Notes: generated by a model from the sequence alone, not told the origin. 64,000 nucleotides of DNA from Cristatella mucedo (GCA_009760855.2 WPIO01000082.1:684001-748000); one strand, 5' to 3'. Counted from the stretch's first letter, positions 10,451-21,912 are shown. Translations and numbers: made by a program.

Positions 10451-10944
10451 GGTAAGAGTGACGCACAAGCCAGATGAGTCAACATATGCGTAAGCTGTCA
10501 CCTGCAGCCTAGGAGATGCTCGAGATCGGTGAAACCGTTGGGGTACATAAACTAAAAATGGAAACGAAACAGCTTTAAAGAATACCATAAGCTTCCGCGA
10601 TAATTTGAAAACGTTGAGAAGCAGGAACCAATCATCAACAGCCAGGCATCAGGCAAGGGCAAGCTAAGCATGCTGGGCTGACCTCGGAGTCAAAACTAAT
10701 TAATGCGGAATATCGAATGATCAAGGGAAATGCACAGCAAGCAAGTCTTAACTACTAGCAACATAATTAAAATATAGACTAAACGAATCGATGAATCCAT
10801 AGAGCGAGGAAACAACGTGCCGACCAAATTTTACTACAATCCACGAAGCATTCTTTGAGGCCCAGCTGCGACTGACCGCACCAACACATCCGGTAAATAT
10901 AAACTGTTTGTCGACCCGCGGCTCCGTCAATCTGCTAAATGCAC

Positions 10945-12692
10945 TTAACAATAATAATAATAATTCACTTGATAAAGCACCCTCAGAGAACTTAATCTCT
11001 CTCTAGGCGCTTTACATTTGCTGTAAAGTGAAATGCAATTGAATGGTAAGTAAAATCATGCTTGAAAAACAAACGAAATGAATAACATGGTTAGGGGTGA
11101 CATGCACAGGGTCAGCATGCAAATGTGGTTAGTGGCAGCATGCACAGTGTCAGCACGCATAAGCACATCAAGGACGAATCACAGGGACCCACTAAATGCT
11201 GTCCTAAATAGGTGTGTTTTTAGGTTCATTTTAAATGTGGTCAGGTCAGGGGATGTTCTGACGCAGGTCGGGAGGGAGTTCCAGGCTTTGGGAGCATATG
11301 AACTAAATGTACGGTCTCCAAAGGATTTAAGGTTTGTACGAGGTATTTCTAGACTGTTGGATTCCGAAAAGCGGTGGTACGATGCTTGGCCTGGTGGGGG
11401 AGTAGATCTGGGAGATAGGCTGGAGCCAAAGAATGAAGTGACCTAAAAGTGAGCGACAAAACCTTGAAGTCAATCCGTTGCTTGACTGGTAGCCAGTGCA
11501 GGTAGGCGAGAAGTGGAGTAATGTGGCAACTGCGCGGCTCACGACAGACAAGTCTAGCTGCCGAGTTTTCGCACATGCTGGTAGGCCAGTAAGCAGTGAG
11601 TTGCAGAAGTCAAGATGGGATGTCACGAATGCATGGACCAACTTAGATGTGGTATCTTTATCTAAACAAGCCCGAATTTTAGCAATGTTATGAAGCTAAA
11701 AATAGGCGGATTGGACTGTGGAGCTGATATGGTCGTCTAACGAGAGGTCGCTTTGGAATATGACACCTAGATTTCGAGCTGATTCAACTGGAGATATGCT
11801 GGCAGAGCCAATTTTGAGAGTCAGCCTTTCCAATCTCTGGATCACACTGGGTTTGCCCATAACTAGTAAGTTAGTTTTATCATCGTTAAGTTTTAGAAAA
11901 TTTGCTGCCATCCATGTGCGGATGTCATCAATGCATGCAGCTAGTGAGTTTAGAGAATTTGAGGTGCTCGAAGGCTGGGAGGGATCAAAGCAAAGGTACA
12001 ACTGAGTGTCATCCGCATAGAAGTGAAAGCCTAGATTGTGCTTGGCAATCACATCAGCAAGAGGCAGGGTATAAACCGTGAAAAGAACCGGACCTAGCAC
12101 TGAGCCCTGAGGTACTCCATATTTCAGAGGTACTTCAGATGATCTTTGTCCATTCACGTTAATACTCTGGAGTCTCCCACTGAGATAGGACCTGAACCAC
12201 TGCAGAGCAGTGCCAGTGATGCCCAGGCGAGATGAGAAGCGCTCTAGAAGAACTTTGTGATCGATGGTATCAAAAGCTGCCGAAAGATCAAGCAAAACAA
12301 GCAGAGACACTCTACCCATGTCTGCATTCCTAAGTAGGTCGTTGTATACCCGAAGCAATGCTGACTCTGTGGAGTGATTAGCTCTAAAGCCAGACTGGAA
12401 CTTACTAGCAAGGTGTGAGGTTTCGATATACGAGTTCAGCTGGTCCGCCACGACCCGTTCGAGTGTCTTTGATAGGAATGGTAGAAGGGAAACTGGGCGG
12501 TAGTTGCTCAAGTTCTCTTGGTCAAGTGTAGCTTTCTTGAGAAGTGGCCTGACTACTGCTTTTTTGAAAGGTGCTGGGACATGACCTGAGGCTAATGACA
12601 TATTAATTATGTTAGTTATGCATGGCAGCAGTAGATAAATGTAACGTAGGAGCAGGACAGTGGGAATAGGGTCCAGAGGACTTGCCTAGTCA
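10945..12692 (-). mobile_element. L2/CR1-like non-LTR retrotransposon, 5'-truncated
   Basis: Contains the RT fragment, the C-terminal domain (HITPLLAYLHWLPVKQR) and a 3' UTR. The UTR ends in a hairpin (GGCGCTTTACA / GATAAAGCACCC on the plus strand) and an (AAT)n tail at 10951-10963. It is the longest of about 16 copies of this family in the window. Confidence 0.9.
11696..12601 (-). pseudogene. L2/CR1-type reverse transcriptase fragment
   Basis: A 301-codon open stretch of a non-LTR retrotransposon polymerase, the longest in the window. RT blocks are in order: NYRPVSLLPFLSKTLER (about residue 33), QSGFRANHSTESALL (69-83), catalytic LDLSAAFDTIDH (104-115, first Asp at 105), GVPQGSVLGPVLF (162-174), the active-site box FYADDTQLY (194-202) and LNDDKTNLLVMG (238-249). 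The ATG is internal to the protein: the same frame runs upstream to about 12690 (PLDPIPT, LLPCITNIIN) before the element is cut off. A Gln-to-stop change after QSAYF ends it; the copy at 43322 reads through this point. The endonuclease domain is missing. Dead, 5'-truncated copy. Confidence 0.93.
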
Positions 12693-12880
12693 AACGTAGT
12701 TCAGTAAAGCAACTTGTACTTTACATGTGTGGAGAACTCTTGAGCAAATATTTTACTTGAAAACCTCGAGACCCAGACGTTTTCAGCATGAAAACTGACT
12801 ACGACACATCGATATCGAGCGGCAAGTTGGATGGAAAGCACGAGCAGCACCCACTTCACACACAGACACAGACACAAACG

Positions 12881-12883
<3 letters not shown>

Positions 12884-12950
<67 letters not shown>
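12884..12950. repeat. (CA)n microsatellite
   Basis: A pure CA run of about 67 bp, 430 bp upstream of the RPS8 ATG. Confidence 0.98.
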
Positions 12951-12951
<1 letters not shown>

Positions 12952-13302
12952 TGCTGCTACTTGCACCGCATTAAATGATCAAAATTTGGAGACCGGATCT
13001 AAAGCAGCGCGCTCTCTGTCGCATTTAGAGCTACCGCAGTATCGGGTACACAGTCAAATCTCAGCTGCTTACCCACCGCCACACCTTCCTCTTTCAGGTC
13101 TCGCGGCTGTGAGCGGTAGCCCGTGGCGCGACGTCGACGAAAGCGTAATAATTTATAGATAAATGCATAGTTTCTTTCTTGATGTTTGTCTCGGTAGCTG
13201 CAGTGCAGTACGTTTCAAGCGCGGTCAGATAAGCACGAAGTAGCAACAGGTGGAGCCCGTTGCCGACGGAAGGGGGCATACGGATATGGGCGATATGGGC
13301 GG

Positions 13303-13376
13303 TACACTTCCTGTACGTCAGTCACCGGGAGTTACCTCCCCATATCCCAGAGTTCATCCTTTTCCTAGTCGCCATC
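13303..13376 (+). promoter_or_regulatory. RPS8 core promoter and 5'TOP start
   Basis: A pyrimidine run CCTTTTCCT at 13358-13366 lies about 11-19 nt before the ATG and fits a 5'TOP transcription start, as in other translation-machinery genes. Just upstream are an ETS-type site CACTTCCTG (13305-13313) and a CRE-like TACGTCA (13314-13320). I see no TATA box. The start site is inferred from the motif only. The 5' UTR would be under 20 nt. Confidence 0.6.
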
Positions 13377-14982
13377 ATGGGTAAGTAGGTTCGGTCGCTG
13401 CAGCTGCCCGTTCGAATCGGCTGATATCAGCGATTTTCTTTGTCCATCATAGTACCTGAAGGGTAGTCGCTGTATTGTTAATGCACATTTTATGTAGGTT
13501 CTGAAGCAGTTTTGTTTCCAGACGATCAGATGGCCTTACACGTTTTCAGGTATATCACGCGACAAATGGCATAAGAGGCGCCCCACCGGCGGCCGAAAGG
13601 AGCCAATTCGTAAGAAGAGGAAGTTCGAACTTGGCAGGGCCCCAGCACAGACCAAGCTTGGACCTAAGCGTATCCATACAATTCGTACCAGGGGTGGTAA
13701 TAAGAAGTACCGTGCTCTTAGACTCGACACCGGGAACTTCGCCTGGGGATCTGAAGGTACGGTCGCCGCTATCCGCGGATTGTGTCTAAGCGGCCCCTAG
13801 TTAGCTAGTATACATTAGTATCCAAATTAAGGTTATTCACAACTCATGTCTTGCTCGCCTTACAGTCGTAAAGTCCTAACTTGTATCTGGATATTTAGCA
13901 TACAGCCGACGTAGCTGTGAAGCTTGTTATCAAAGAATTGTTACAACCTTAGAATTGTATGAATAATCTGATATGCGTGCTACTTAGTATTTAAGTTACG
14001 TTCCTTGACCAAGTTGCTTAATTCGTAGCTTGGCTATGTGTTGAGTCATTTTGAAGTAGACTCCCCTGTAAGCTTTCTGTAGTAGCAGTACGTAGCTAAA
14101 TCAATCGCGTTCGGCGAGGATCCGGAGTTTCGCGTAGCGAAATACTGTAATATTATTGTGTTGATTCTTCAGTACTGTAGCTCTTAGATCAGTCACGACT
14201 TGATCGTTTGTACGCAGCAGCTGCAAACAGTATGCTAGCTCGCTTACAAGCAGCTCGTGAATGCCGCTATAGGTCGAACGTGCAAGACGAGGATTATCGA
14301 CGTTGTTTACAATGCTTCAAACAACGAGCTCGTCCGTACTAAGACGCTCGTAAAGAACAGTATTGTCCAGATAGATGGCACACCCTTCCGTCAGTGGTTT
14401 GAGGCCCACTATGCTTCATCTCTTGGCCGTAAAAAGGGACAGAAAGTCGTAAGTCAAACCAACGTGAGCAACTATTTGTTTAAAGCTCCCCCTTCTCCTG
14501 ACCAGGTGCACTGTTGTGAGTATTTCCATGTTGCTGCAGACGGAGAGTGAAGATAGTGCTCTGAATAAAAAGCGTTCGAAGAAGACACAGAAGAAGTATG
14601 ATGCCAGGAAAAAGCTTGCTAAGGTTGAGCCTGCTCTTGAAGAGCAGTTTACAGGTGGCAAACTTCTTGGTAAGTTTAAGATAACTCTTGGTTATAATTT
14701 GCATCAAATGGTGTGATGATATCCTTACATGGTGAGGAGCAGTTGCGCTGGCTTTCTGTCAGTGTGGCTCCCAGGACACCTCAGTCATAGTTACTCTGAT
14801 CATTTGTTATTGGCTTTTTTATTGAGTTTACCGATCTATTATCCATCTAAGGAGTTGTTTCAATCTTTGCAGCCTGTATCGCCTCAAGACCCGGTCAGTG
14901 TGGAAGATGTGACGGTTACGTGTTGGAAGGCCAAGAACTTCAGTTTTATCTGAGGAAACTGAAGGCTAAGAAAGGGAAATAG
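13377..14982 (+). CDS. RPS8: Ribosomal protein S8 (eS8), five coding exons
   Basis: Component of the cytosolic 40S ribosomal subunit. Coding exons are 13377-13380 (ATGG only), 13550-13756, 14273-14448, 14540-14669 and 14873-14982. They join in frame to 208 codons plus TAG, the same length as vertebrate eS8. All introns are GT-AG, and donors 1, 3 and 4 are GTAAGT. The N-terminus reads [12 protein letters not shown]. Family landmarks follow in order: [97 protein letters not shown] and a Lys-rich end KLKAKKGK. Exon 3 was started at 14273, after CTATAG, because this aligns residue for residue with other eS8 proteins, whereas the longer open frame upstream does not. The single-codon first exon is typical of ribosomal protein genes. 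No lesions are visible, so this looks like the live gene rather than a processed copy. Confidence 0.97.
14705..14806 (+). ncRNA. SNORD46: C/D box snoRNA, SNORD46 (U46) orthologue, in RPS8 intron 4
   Basis: Guide RNA for 2'-O-methylation of 28S rRNA. A terminal stem CAAATG (14705-14710) pairs with CATTTG (14801-14806). It encloses C box GTGATGA (14713-14719) and D box CTGA (14796-14799). The bases directly before the D box, AGTCATAGTTACT, are a perfect complement of AGTAACTATGACT, the helix-69 stretch of 28S rRNA. Counting five bases back from the D box selects the second A of UAAC, which is human A3739. That is the known U46 target, and human SNORD46 also lies in an RPS8 intron. D' and C' boxes are unclear. 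Target numbering is from memory. Confidence 0.88.
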
Positions 14983-14985
14983 TTC

Positions 14986-14991
14986 AATAAA
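14986..14991 (+). terminator. RPS8 polyadenylation signal AATAAA
   Basis: AATAAA begins 4 nt after the TAG stop (14980-14982), implying a 3' UTR of only about 20-30 nt. Very short UTRs are common for ribosomal protein mRNAs. A GT/T-rich stretch follows at about 15009-15040. Confidence 0.75.
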
Positions 14992-17209
14992 TGTAACTGA
15001 ATCTTGGCATTCATATTTTTTATTTTGTTCGGTTGCATTGTGCATGTATAGGTGCATGAGCACAAACGTTGCCAGTGTACTTCGCCCTACTAAATGTGCC
15101 TGCTTTCTGTGTAAAAGAGCTGTCTTGCTTCATTTAGTCCAGAGTTGTATCCATTATTCTGTACATTATTATGCTAGCATGTAGCTAAAGTTGTTAGCTG
15201 CATTTAAGGTGCACTATAAGTCATCTCATACTTATGGGCAGATAGCCTAGTGTCCTACTGGCTAGTTTTCTGTGGTAAATAAATTTCTCAGCAAGATTTC
15301 CAGTTGTGGGTAGCATTTCCTCTTGGCTGAATACTTTGGCCCCTGTTAGTAAACGACCAAGAACTGCTGACTTACTGTAATGTTTTTAAATGGTTACTCG
15401 ATCCCAGTAGCCAGTGTGGTTTCAAATTCGTTATTGAATTGCATTTTCTAGCATACTAAGATTATCTTCAAAATAAGGGTTGTATATTAGGCAGTTAGTG
15501 GGATTACTGGATGAGCTGTTTACAAATATTTTGTAAGTGTTAGTAATGCCCAACTACTTATAAAGTCCCAAGTAATTCAATAAATTTCTTTTGTTACTGT
15601 GCTTATCATTTAAACCATACAAACGGAATGTTACCAGGTAGATTCGACCATAGGGTTTCACTATCTTACCTCATGCTAAAACCATGGTATGAAGCCCACT
15701 ACTTAAAACGGCATAGATCACCTGAAGGCCTATGGTATTGTTTATAGTTGTGCCTTTTACACTATTTGTTGTGCTAAGTGCCTGGATAGTTTTTTGTTAC
15801 TTGTGGTTATCCATAGACCATGTTAGGGTGAACTGATTTTCATAGCTTTAGTACCAAAGCCCTAGGTGTTTCCATTTAAATTTTTCTCAGGTCTTCCATT
15901 GGACCAGTTGATACAAATGCTAGATATATAGTTATGTGTGTATTGCATTTGTATGGAGCTTAAAGAGAACCAGTTTGATTAGTCAGGTAGGGCACAGTTC
16001 CTAGTTGAGGCTCGGCTGCCCTCCGAATTTATGCAATATCTTGACAATGAAGCCTGAAGCAGCAGCTGCTCACCAAAGTGTTGCCATGTCAAGCCCTAAA
16101 AATAGATTATGTGAGGGCGCTATGAACTGCATAATTTTTATTATAGCTAGATTCGGCGTTGCAGTGCCATCACTTAAGTACACAGATCACTAAGTTGTAT
16201 CGTAGCATTTTTTCTTACAGTGACCGGCCGTAGCTTGGCGTTGTTTGCATTTCCTCATTAATTGATGGCGACTTAACAATTCTCCCTCTACTTAAAGGGC
16301 TGCCTAGTGCAGGTATTGCAGCAAATCTGGCACCGGCTGCTTAAGCAGTCTGAACGGGTTGAATGGTGTTCATTGCTATAAAAGAAATGTATTTAAATGG
16401 AGTGGGTATCAATGCTAGCAAACGTTTGAATTGATCTAGGGAAAGAAATTTGGAATGTATTAATGAAGTGCTTAAGCAGTGACATTTCCGAAGGTGACTT
16501 TTTGCCAAGTGCTAATTATCCAAGCTTTGCATATTTCTTAATGATGCAGCTGTGTTTGCAAGATTAGTACCGAGTAGTGACTTAATTCGGAACTATATTG
16601 TGACATTAGGGTGAATCTAAGTCGATATGCAATGTAAGTGTACAGCTGATGATTTTATCAAACCTGAGCTTTTGTAACAAACCATTTCCTGATAAGTCAG
16701 CTGCATCCATTTATGGTCAGCCTAAAGTTTGTTAATGCGGAGCTCCATAGTCACCACGAATGGCCCCTTGGCATTTGTGGATGTGACGTCAATGGACCCC
16801 GTATTGCTAGAAATGTTCTCAGCATTCTTGAGCAACGGCAAATTCTGAACTTACTGTACAGCTGACCTGAGCTTCTGTGCATGCCTAAGCATGTGCAGCT
16901 TGACACTTGGCATGCTACCACTAATGATGTCAGCATGCTTCTTTAACAACATGTCCAGTGCCTGGCAAGAGATAAGGTTATCGAGGCTAAACGAATTTAT
17001 TATTTTAAGCATGCGAATTGATCCCACGATCAGGACCCATCTGGGTATATCCTACTGGCCAGCTTCGAAAACAAACATGAATTGAACTATTTTCTGTACG
17101 GTCCGAAACCTGAATGGACTAAATCCGGGGTATGAGTTCTGCCTGCTAATTATTAGGTGCATAGTTGGGAATTACCGTAATAAATAAATCCTAGCTGATT
17201 AAACAGCCT
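14992..17209. other. RPS8 downstream flank, no gene seen
   Basis: AT-rich, with only frames of up to 64 codons and no repeats of the families above. It is one of the longest TE-poor stretches in the window. Confidence 0.5.
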
Positions 17210-17340
17210 CTCTTTGTACAGCGACAGAAGAGCCTTTACGGCTATCATCACCGCTTGCAGTGGCGATAAAGAATCGAACCCACGACCGAGGTCGTGGAAG
17301 CAACCGCCTTACCTAGTGTGCCACCACGGCTGGGTAACCA
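17210..17340 (-). mobile_element. tRNA-derived SINE (family B)
   Basis: Minus strand: tRNA-like head with CGTGGTGGCACACTAGGTAA, B box GGGTTCGATTC (complement of 17272-17282), then CACTGCAAGCGGTGATGATA and GCCGTAAAGGCTCTTCTGTC. The last two blocks recur at 20880-20920. Confidence 0.65.
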
Positions 17341-17861
17341 TTAGACAAATTGCCCAAAATTAGCAAAAGTCTCCAACTGAAACCCAAGAACTACTTAAAA
17401 AAGGCTGGTTTGCAGCAAGAACAGTACAGTACCATTGATGATTACTAATATCGCCGAGAAAAGCCAGGTAGTCACTATCGAGCTTCGTCAACGGTAAATT
17501 CATGGCACCATGTGAGGCTGTACAAGTAGTTTCTTCGTCTACTATACAAAACGCGTTAAAAAGGTAGAGAAGACCTGAAAATGCTGATTTGGCCGGCCCT
17601 GTGCTACCACTAAGTCGGAACACTGACCGTTAGAGGGGTAAAAATCCGTTTGCTTCGGCCAAAGCTAATGTGATGCCTTATCGGATGGAGCCGATAGATT
17701 AATCTCAATATGCCAATCAAAGTTATGTATAATAACGATTCTTTGCAAACCCAGTGCAGGTCATCGATCATTAGCAACAACTTCCGTTGCCAACAATCTT
17801 AAAAAGGGAAAAAGAAATGGCCGACTAAGTCTCATGAAGACTGGGGTTTAGGGATTTCTGC

Positions 17862-18003
17862 CACTCAAGCAGCTGGTTTGGTTAAATAATTACAGCACTC
17901 GCCTGACCAAGGTCAAGGTAAACGTGAGATGACCCGAGGTCGTGGAGTCGAGCTCCTTGGCATACTACAAGCTCCGGAATAGAGATCAAGTTCTCTCAGG
18001 TAG
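17862..18003 (+). mobile_element. tRNA-derived SINE (family A), degraded
   Basis: GCTGGTTTGGTTAAATAATT, then CTCGCCTGACCAAGGTCAAG, GTCGTGGAGTCGAGCTCC (B-box remnant) and CCGGAATAGAGATCAAG with CTCTCAGG correspond to the SINE at 30985. It abuts an L2 fragment. Confidence 0.6.
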
Positions 18004-18004
18004 T

Positions 18005-18960
18005 TATGCAAATAATAACAATACACGATAAAGCGCTCTCTGAGAACTCAAAAATCTCTTTGTGGTTGCTTGACATTTGCTGTAAAGGAAGCACTATCCA
18101 ATGATCAGTGGAAGCATGCTCAGTAAACAAGAACAACATGGTTAGGTGTGATATGCACCGGGTCAGCATTCAAGTTTGGTTAGTGGGAGCATGCAGTGTC
18201 AGCAAGCATAAGCACAGAAAGGACAAATCACACGCACCCACTAAATTCTGCCCTAAATAAGTTTTATTAAATTCTTTTTTAAATATGTCAAGTCAGGGTA
18301 TGTTGTGACGCGAGTCGGGAGTAAGTTCCAGGCTTTGGGATCATACGAGCTAAATGCAGGGTCTCCAAAGGATTTGAGGTTTGTATGAGGTATTGCTAAA
18401 CTGTTGGATTCCGAAAAGCGGTGGTACGATGCTTGGCCTGGTGTGGGAGTAGATCTGAGAGATAGGCTGGAGCCAAAGAATGAAGGGATTTTAAAGTGAG
18501 CGACAAAACTTTGAAGTCGATCCGTTGCTTGACTGGTAGTCAGTGCAGGTAGGCGAGAAGTGGTGCGATGTGGCAAGTGCGACGCTCACGACAGACAAGC
18601 CTAGCTGCCAGGAGTTTTGCACCAGCTGTAAGCTCCTGATTGCACATGCCAGTAGACCAGCAAGCAGTGAGTTACAGAAGTCAAGACGAGATGTCACAAA
18701 TGCATGGATCAACTTAAAAGTGGTATCCCTATCCAAACAAGCCCACATTTTAGCAATGTTGTGTAGCTGAAAGTAGGCAGACTAGATTGTGGAGCTGGTG
18801 TGGTCGTCTAACGAGAGGTCACTTTGGAACATGACACCTAGATTTTGGGCTGATTCAACAAGAGATTTGCTGGCAGAGCCAATGTTGAGTGTCAGCCTTT
18901 CCAATTCCTGAATCACATCTGGTTTGCATACTAGGAAGGTTTGTTGTTTAAATATTTTAA
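18005..18960 (-). mobile_element. L2-like fragment, next to a SINE
   Basis: Complete 3' part: tail, hairpin (GATAAAGCGCTCTC at 18029), UTR and the decayed polymerase C-terminus up to SLDDHTSSTI (18782-18840). It abuts a tRNA-derived SINE that ends at about 18003 in the opposite direction. Confidence 0.88.
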
Positions 18961-19390
18961 TTGAAATAGGAATTGTATTGATGTGGAAGTGCCGCATGTA
19001 GACTTGTGCATTGGCTTGCTCGAGTGTATCGGACGTCAGATTGAGAATGATTTCGACGTTTCAACATGAAGCCACTGAAGCTCCTTTCACAAGCAGATGT
19101 TTCTAAAAAAACAATTACCGAACATTAATGAGACCATTCTGCGATTCGAGTTCTCTAGAAACTGTGCTAAAGTTGTGTTGCAGTGACTAGCTTGAGAGAA
19201 AGTAGGGATCAAGTAAGATCGTAATATATCAGTCGCTGTTATTACTATCCTATCGTGAAAATTGAGTAACTGAGATACGACTACCTCCGAAATCGGCATT
19301 GTAAAAATTTAGAATTCGATAGTCATTAATGACGGCAAACAGTTTGCGATTAACAAAAGATGAATTCGCTAATGCTCTATCCGCTAAAAA

Positions 19391-19516
19391 GTTGCCGTTT
19401 GCAATTGAGCGTATAGTACGAAGAACAGTTCGATTTAACACCGTTCAGTTTAAATTGCCTATTGCCATTGAGCGTATACTATGAAGAGAAGTTCATTTTA
19501 ACACTATTTAGTTTAA
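19391..19516. repeat. Two-copy tandem repeat, about 62-bp unit
   Basis: Copy 1 carries GCAATTGAGCGTATAGTACG and TTTAACACCGTTCAGTTTAA; copy 2 carries GCCATTGAGCGTATACTATG and TTTAACACTATTTAGTTTAA. Confidence 0.7.
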
Positions 19517-19753
19517 GAAATAAGTTGAGCGACTTCCAGGACGCCTCTCAAATATCTCTCAGATGTTTGATGGCATTTTCATATTTGATGGAATTTTCAT
19601 AGAGCAAGCTAGTTTGCTAGAGCAGCGTGGTTACTTAATGCAGGCACCTAATTCTTACTTTTAAGCTTTGGTTTACTTGATTTGTCTGCCGTCTTGTCAC
19701 AATGCAGAACTGACATGCTATATGCTTAGAATGCAGGTGCTTCGAGAGCTTGC

Positions 19754-19803
19754 TTTTTCTTTATGCAAGTCAAGCAAGCAAGTTTGATGTGCATAAAGAA
19801 AAA
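19754..19803. repeat. 14-bp perfect hairpin
   Basis: TTTTTCTTTATGCA (19754-19767) and its inverse TGCATAAAGAAAAA (19790-19803) flank a 22-bp AAGC-rich loop. The right arm ends in an A run, so it resembles a small foldback. Confidence 0.6.
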
Positions 19804-20415
19804 ATCTTTCCTACCGAGAGAGTGCTCGACAACAGCAGCAGGCATGGCAAGTTCTCGGCAAGGGGGCTGGTAAAGTGCCAGCTCCGTGCACCATTTGCTG
19901 CAATTCGACAGACGTTAAGTGAGGTGTGCAAGCGGGGCTGCGTTTAGCATCAGCTAGGAAATCGGAAGTACAAGCGTCCCAGGTTGTTGTATTGCAGCCT
20001 GTTGACGTAGAGAGGCCCACTGTCGGCTAGCAAGTGTTTTTCGCGGGCCTTACCCAAGCTTTGCAGCATTGTGGCCCAAAACCTGGTCATTATTTCAAGC
20101 TGACAAGCTGAATCTCGAGAAACCGGATGCAGGTATTGATCTTCTAGTTTTTAGGGTATCTAATGAGATGCTGAAACTAAGTGTACGAAAATAAAATGCA
20201 CGTGCTTTTGAAAAGCGTGATTTTCTTTTCTACATGCATAGCTAACCATGTTAGTAGCTGGCAGCCCTCCTTATTTGGAAAACGACAGGGAAACCTAAAT
20301 CGAAACCCGAAAAGCTGTTATTGGTGGGCTGAAAATGTGTTATCTCTTGGCCATCCTATGAATAATCGGTCTCAGCCTAGCCGTTAGCAGCAGTCATCTA
20401 CATAATAGTGATGCA

Positions 20416-20491
20416 TTACACATCCAAAACCTGCATATATATATATAAATATATATATATATATTCATATATGAAGGTTTTGGATGTGTAA
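20416..20491. repeat. Foldback element with 17-bp perfect arms
   Basis: TTACACATCCAAAACCT (20416-20432) and its exact inverse AGGTTTTGGATGTGTAA (20475-20491) flank a 42-bp AT-only-like loop. It sits at the edge of a long TA microsatellite tract. Confidence 0.85.
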
Positions 20492-20663
20492 TATATATGT
20501 ATATATATATATATAATATAAAATAAATAATATATATATAAATATATAATACAATCTATAAAAAATGTAATAAAATAATATATATATGTAAGATATATAT
20601 ATATATGTGTGTGTGTGTACGTGTGTACGTGTGTACGTGTGTGCTGGGTATCGCTGTGTATTG

Positions 20664-20720
<57 letters not shown>
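20492..20720. repeat. TA/TG microsatellite tract
   Basis: Interrupted TA repeats, then GTGTGTGTGTACGTGTGTAC at 20606, and a pure (TA)n at 20667-20719. No gene. Confidence 0.95.
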
Positions 20721-20721
<1 letters not shown>

Positions 20722-20799
20722 CCTTTTACATCTCATGGTGCACCTTTATCATCAATGAGACGTCCGAAAATGGGATCTCCACTAAAAAAGACCTGGTCT

Positions 20800-20935
20800 T
20801 AGCCCAGGGATAAGGTACTTGCTCTTCGCGACGCAGATCGCAGGCTCGAATCCTGCAGTGGACAATCCTATATTGCCCACTGCAAGCGGTAGTGATAGCC
20901 GGTAAGACTCGTCTGCCGCTATATATAAGTAAATG
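20800..20935 (+). mobile_element. tRNA-derived SINE (family B)
   Basis: CTTAGCCCAGGGATAAGGTA (A box), B box GGCTCGAATCC (20843-20853), then CACTGCAAGCGGTAGTGATA, GCCGGTAAGACTCGTCTGCC and GCTATATATAAG. It could be mistaken for a tRNA, but it lacks a matching acceptor stem and is repeated. Confidence 0.65.
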
Positions 20936-21799
20936 AAACTGCGTAGTCGGCTAACCTTAACTTAAGGTGCACTTCAGGACAGAGCGTAGAGGATGCTACT
21001 TGAAGTCGGGATCATTATAGCCTTATTGGCCTCAGCCAATGGGCTGGAAGAGGAAGATTTAAGTTCGCATGCTGTGCAGCATCCTCGTTCCAGCCTTTCT
21101 CGTTAACTAACATGCCTGCATCATTTTTGAAGATCACGAGTCCCGTCCACAGAAACCGTTGTATCTATCCTATAGCATGCTACAAAGTTTAGGAGAGAGG
21201 AACGTGACGCAATTTGTGATTTCACGGTTAAGATACTGCATTTTTTATAGAATGAACTTTGTGCATGTGCACTGGCGTGTATACAATAGCTTTGACACTC
21301 TAGCTTGCATGGGGTCTACTCGTGACGGCCAATTTGAACAAAAGACGCGAATTTGCGAAAGGCAGACTTTTCACATGTCTTACGATTCGTTTGTTTTACA
21401 TATCTATATATCTACCTGTATATATATATTTTTTATCGGGAAAGGATTTTTAACTAGTATATATACATTAGCCGGCGGTGCCCTGTCCTGCCGGGGCCGA
21501 GCGTGCTACCCGGGCCTCCCGGTTCAGGAACAGGGACCACACAGCTTCCGAGCCGGTAATGGCGTCGGAGACGCAGTGCCGCCTCGAAGCGGACCTCTCT
21601 GAGCGTTGTATGCCGAGTTCGGCCAGGCAAGCTTCATTGTCTGGCCACCAGCTACAACCCCTTTTGATGAATTTCTTCAGTCCACGGTACGTATGCTACT
21701 TCCATCACTAAAATAAAGCTAATGATTTTTTTCGCCTTCGATGAGCTGATTGCCCGATGATGCCGGTCACTCTACGCATTATGTGGAGTCAAAAAGCAC

Positions 21800-21912
21800 G
21801 TTAATAATACTAATATAAAATGATAATAATACCTTTGATGTGGTGCCCTCAGAGAACTCAATCTCTTTCCAGGCACTTGACATTTGCTGCAAAGGAAGCA
21901 CGGTCGAATGTT
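21800..21912 (-). mobile_element. L2-like 3' tail
   Basis: AAT-rich tail (21802-21828), hairpin half TGGTGCCCTCAGAGAACT, then CCAGGCACTTGACATTTGC and the GGAAGCACGGTCGAATG block. Similarity then ends. Confidence 0.8.

Larger units (their letters stand above)
18961..20415. other. No recognisable gene
   Basis: Holds the two small repeats listed at 19391 and 19754; otherwise nothing. Confidence 0.5.

Noticed and set aside
12701-13162. Frames of 82 and 124 codons across the (CA)n tract
   Set aside because: They translate the microsatellite (Cys-Val or Thr-His repeats) plus random flanks.
14257-14550. RPS8 exon 3 as the whole 97-codon frame from the ATG at 14257
   Set aside because: The family alignment and the acceptor CTATAG put the exon start at 14273, and a GTAAGT donor ends it at 14448. 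The rest of the frame is intron.
20820-20900. Possible tRNA gene (A and B boxes)
   Set aside because: No complementary acceptor stem, and head and tail match other dispersed copies, so it is a SINE.
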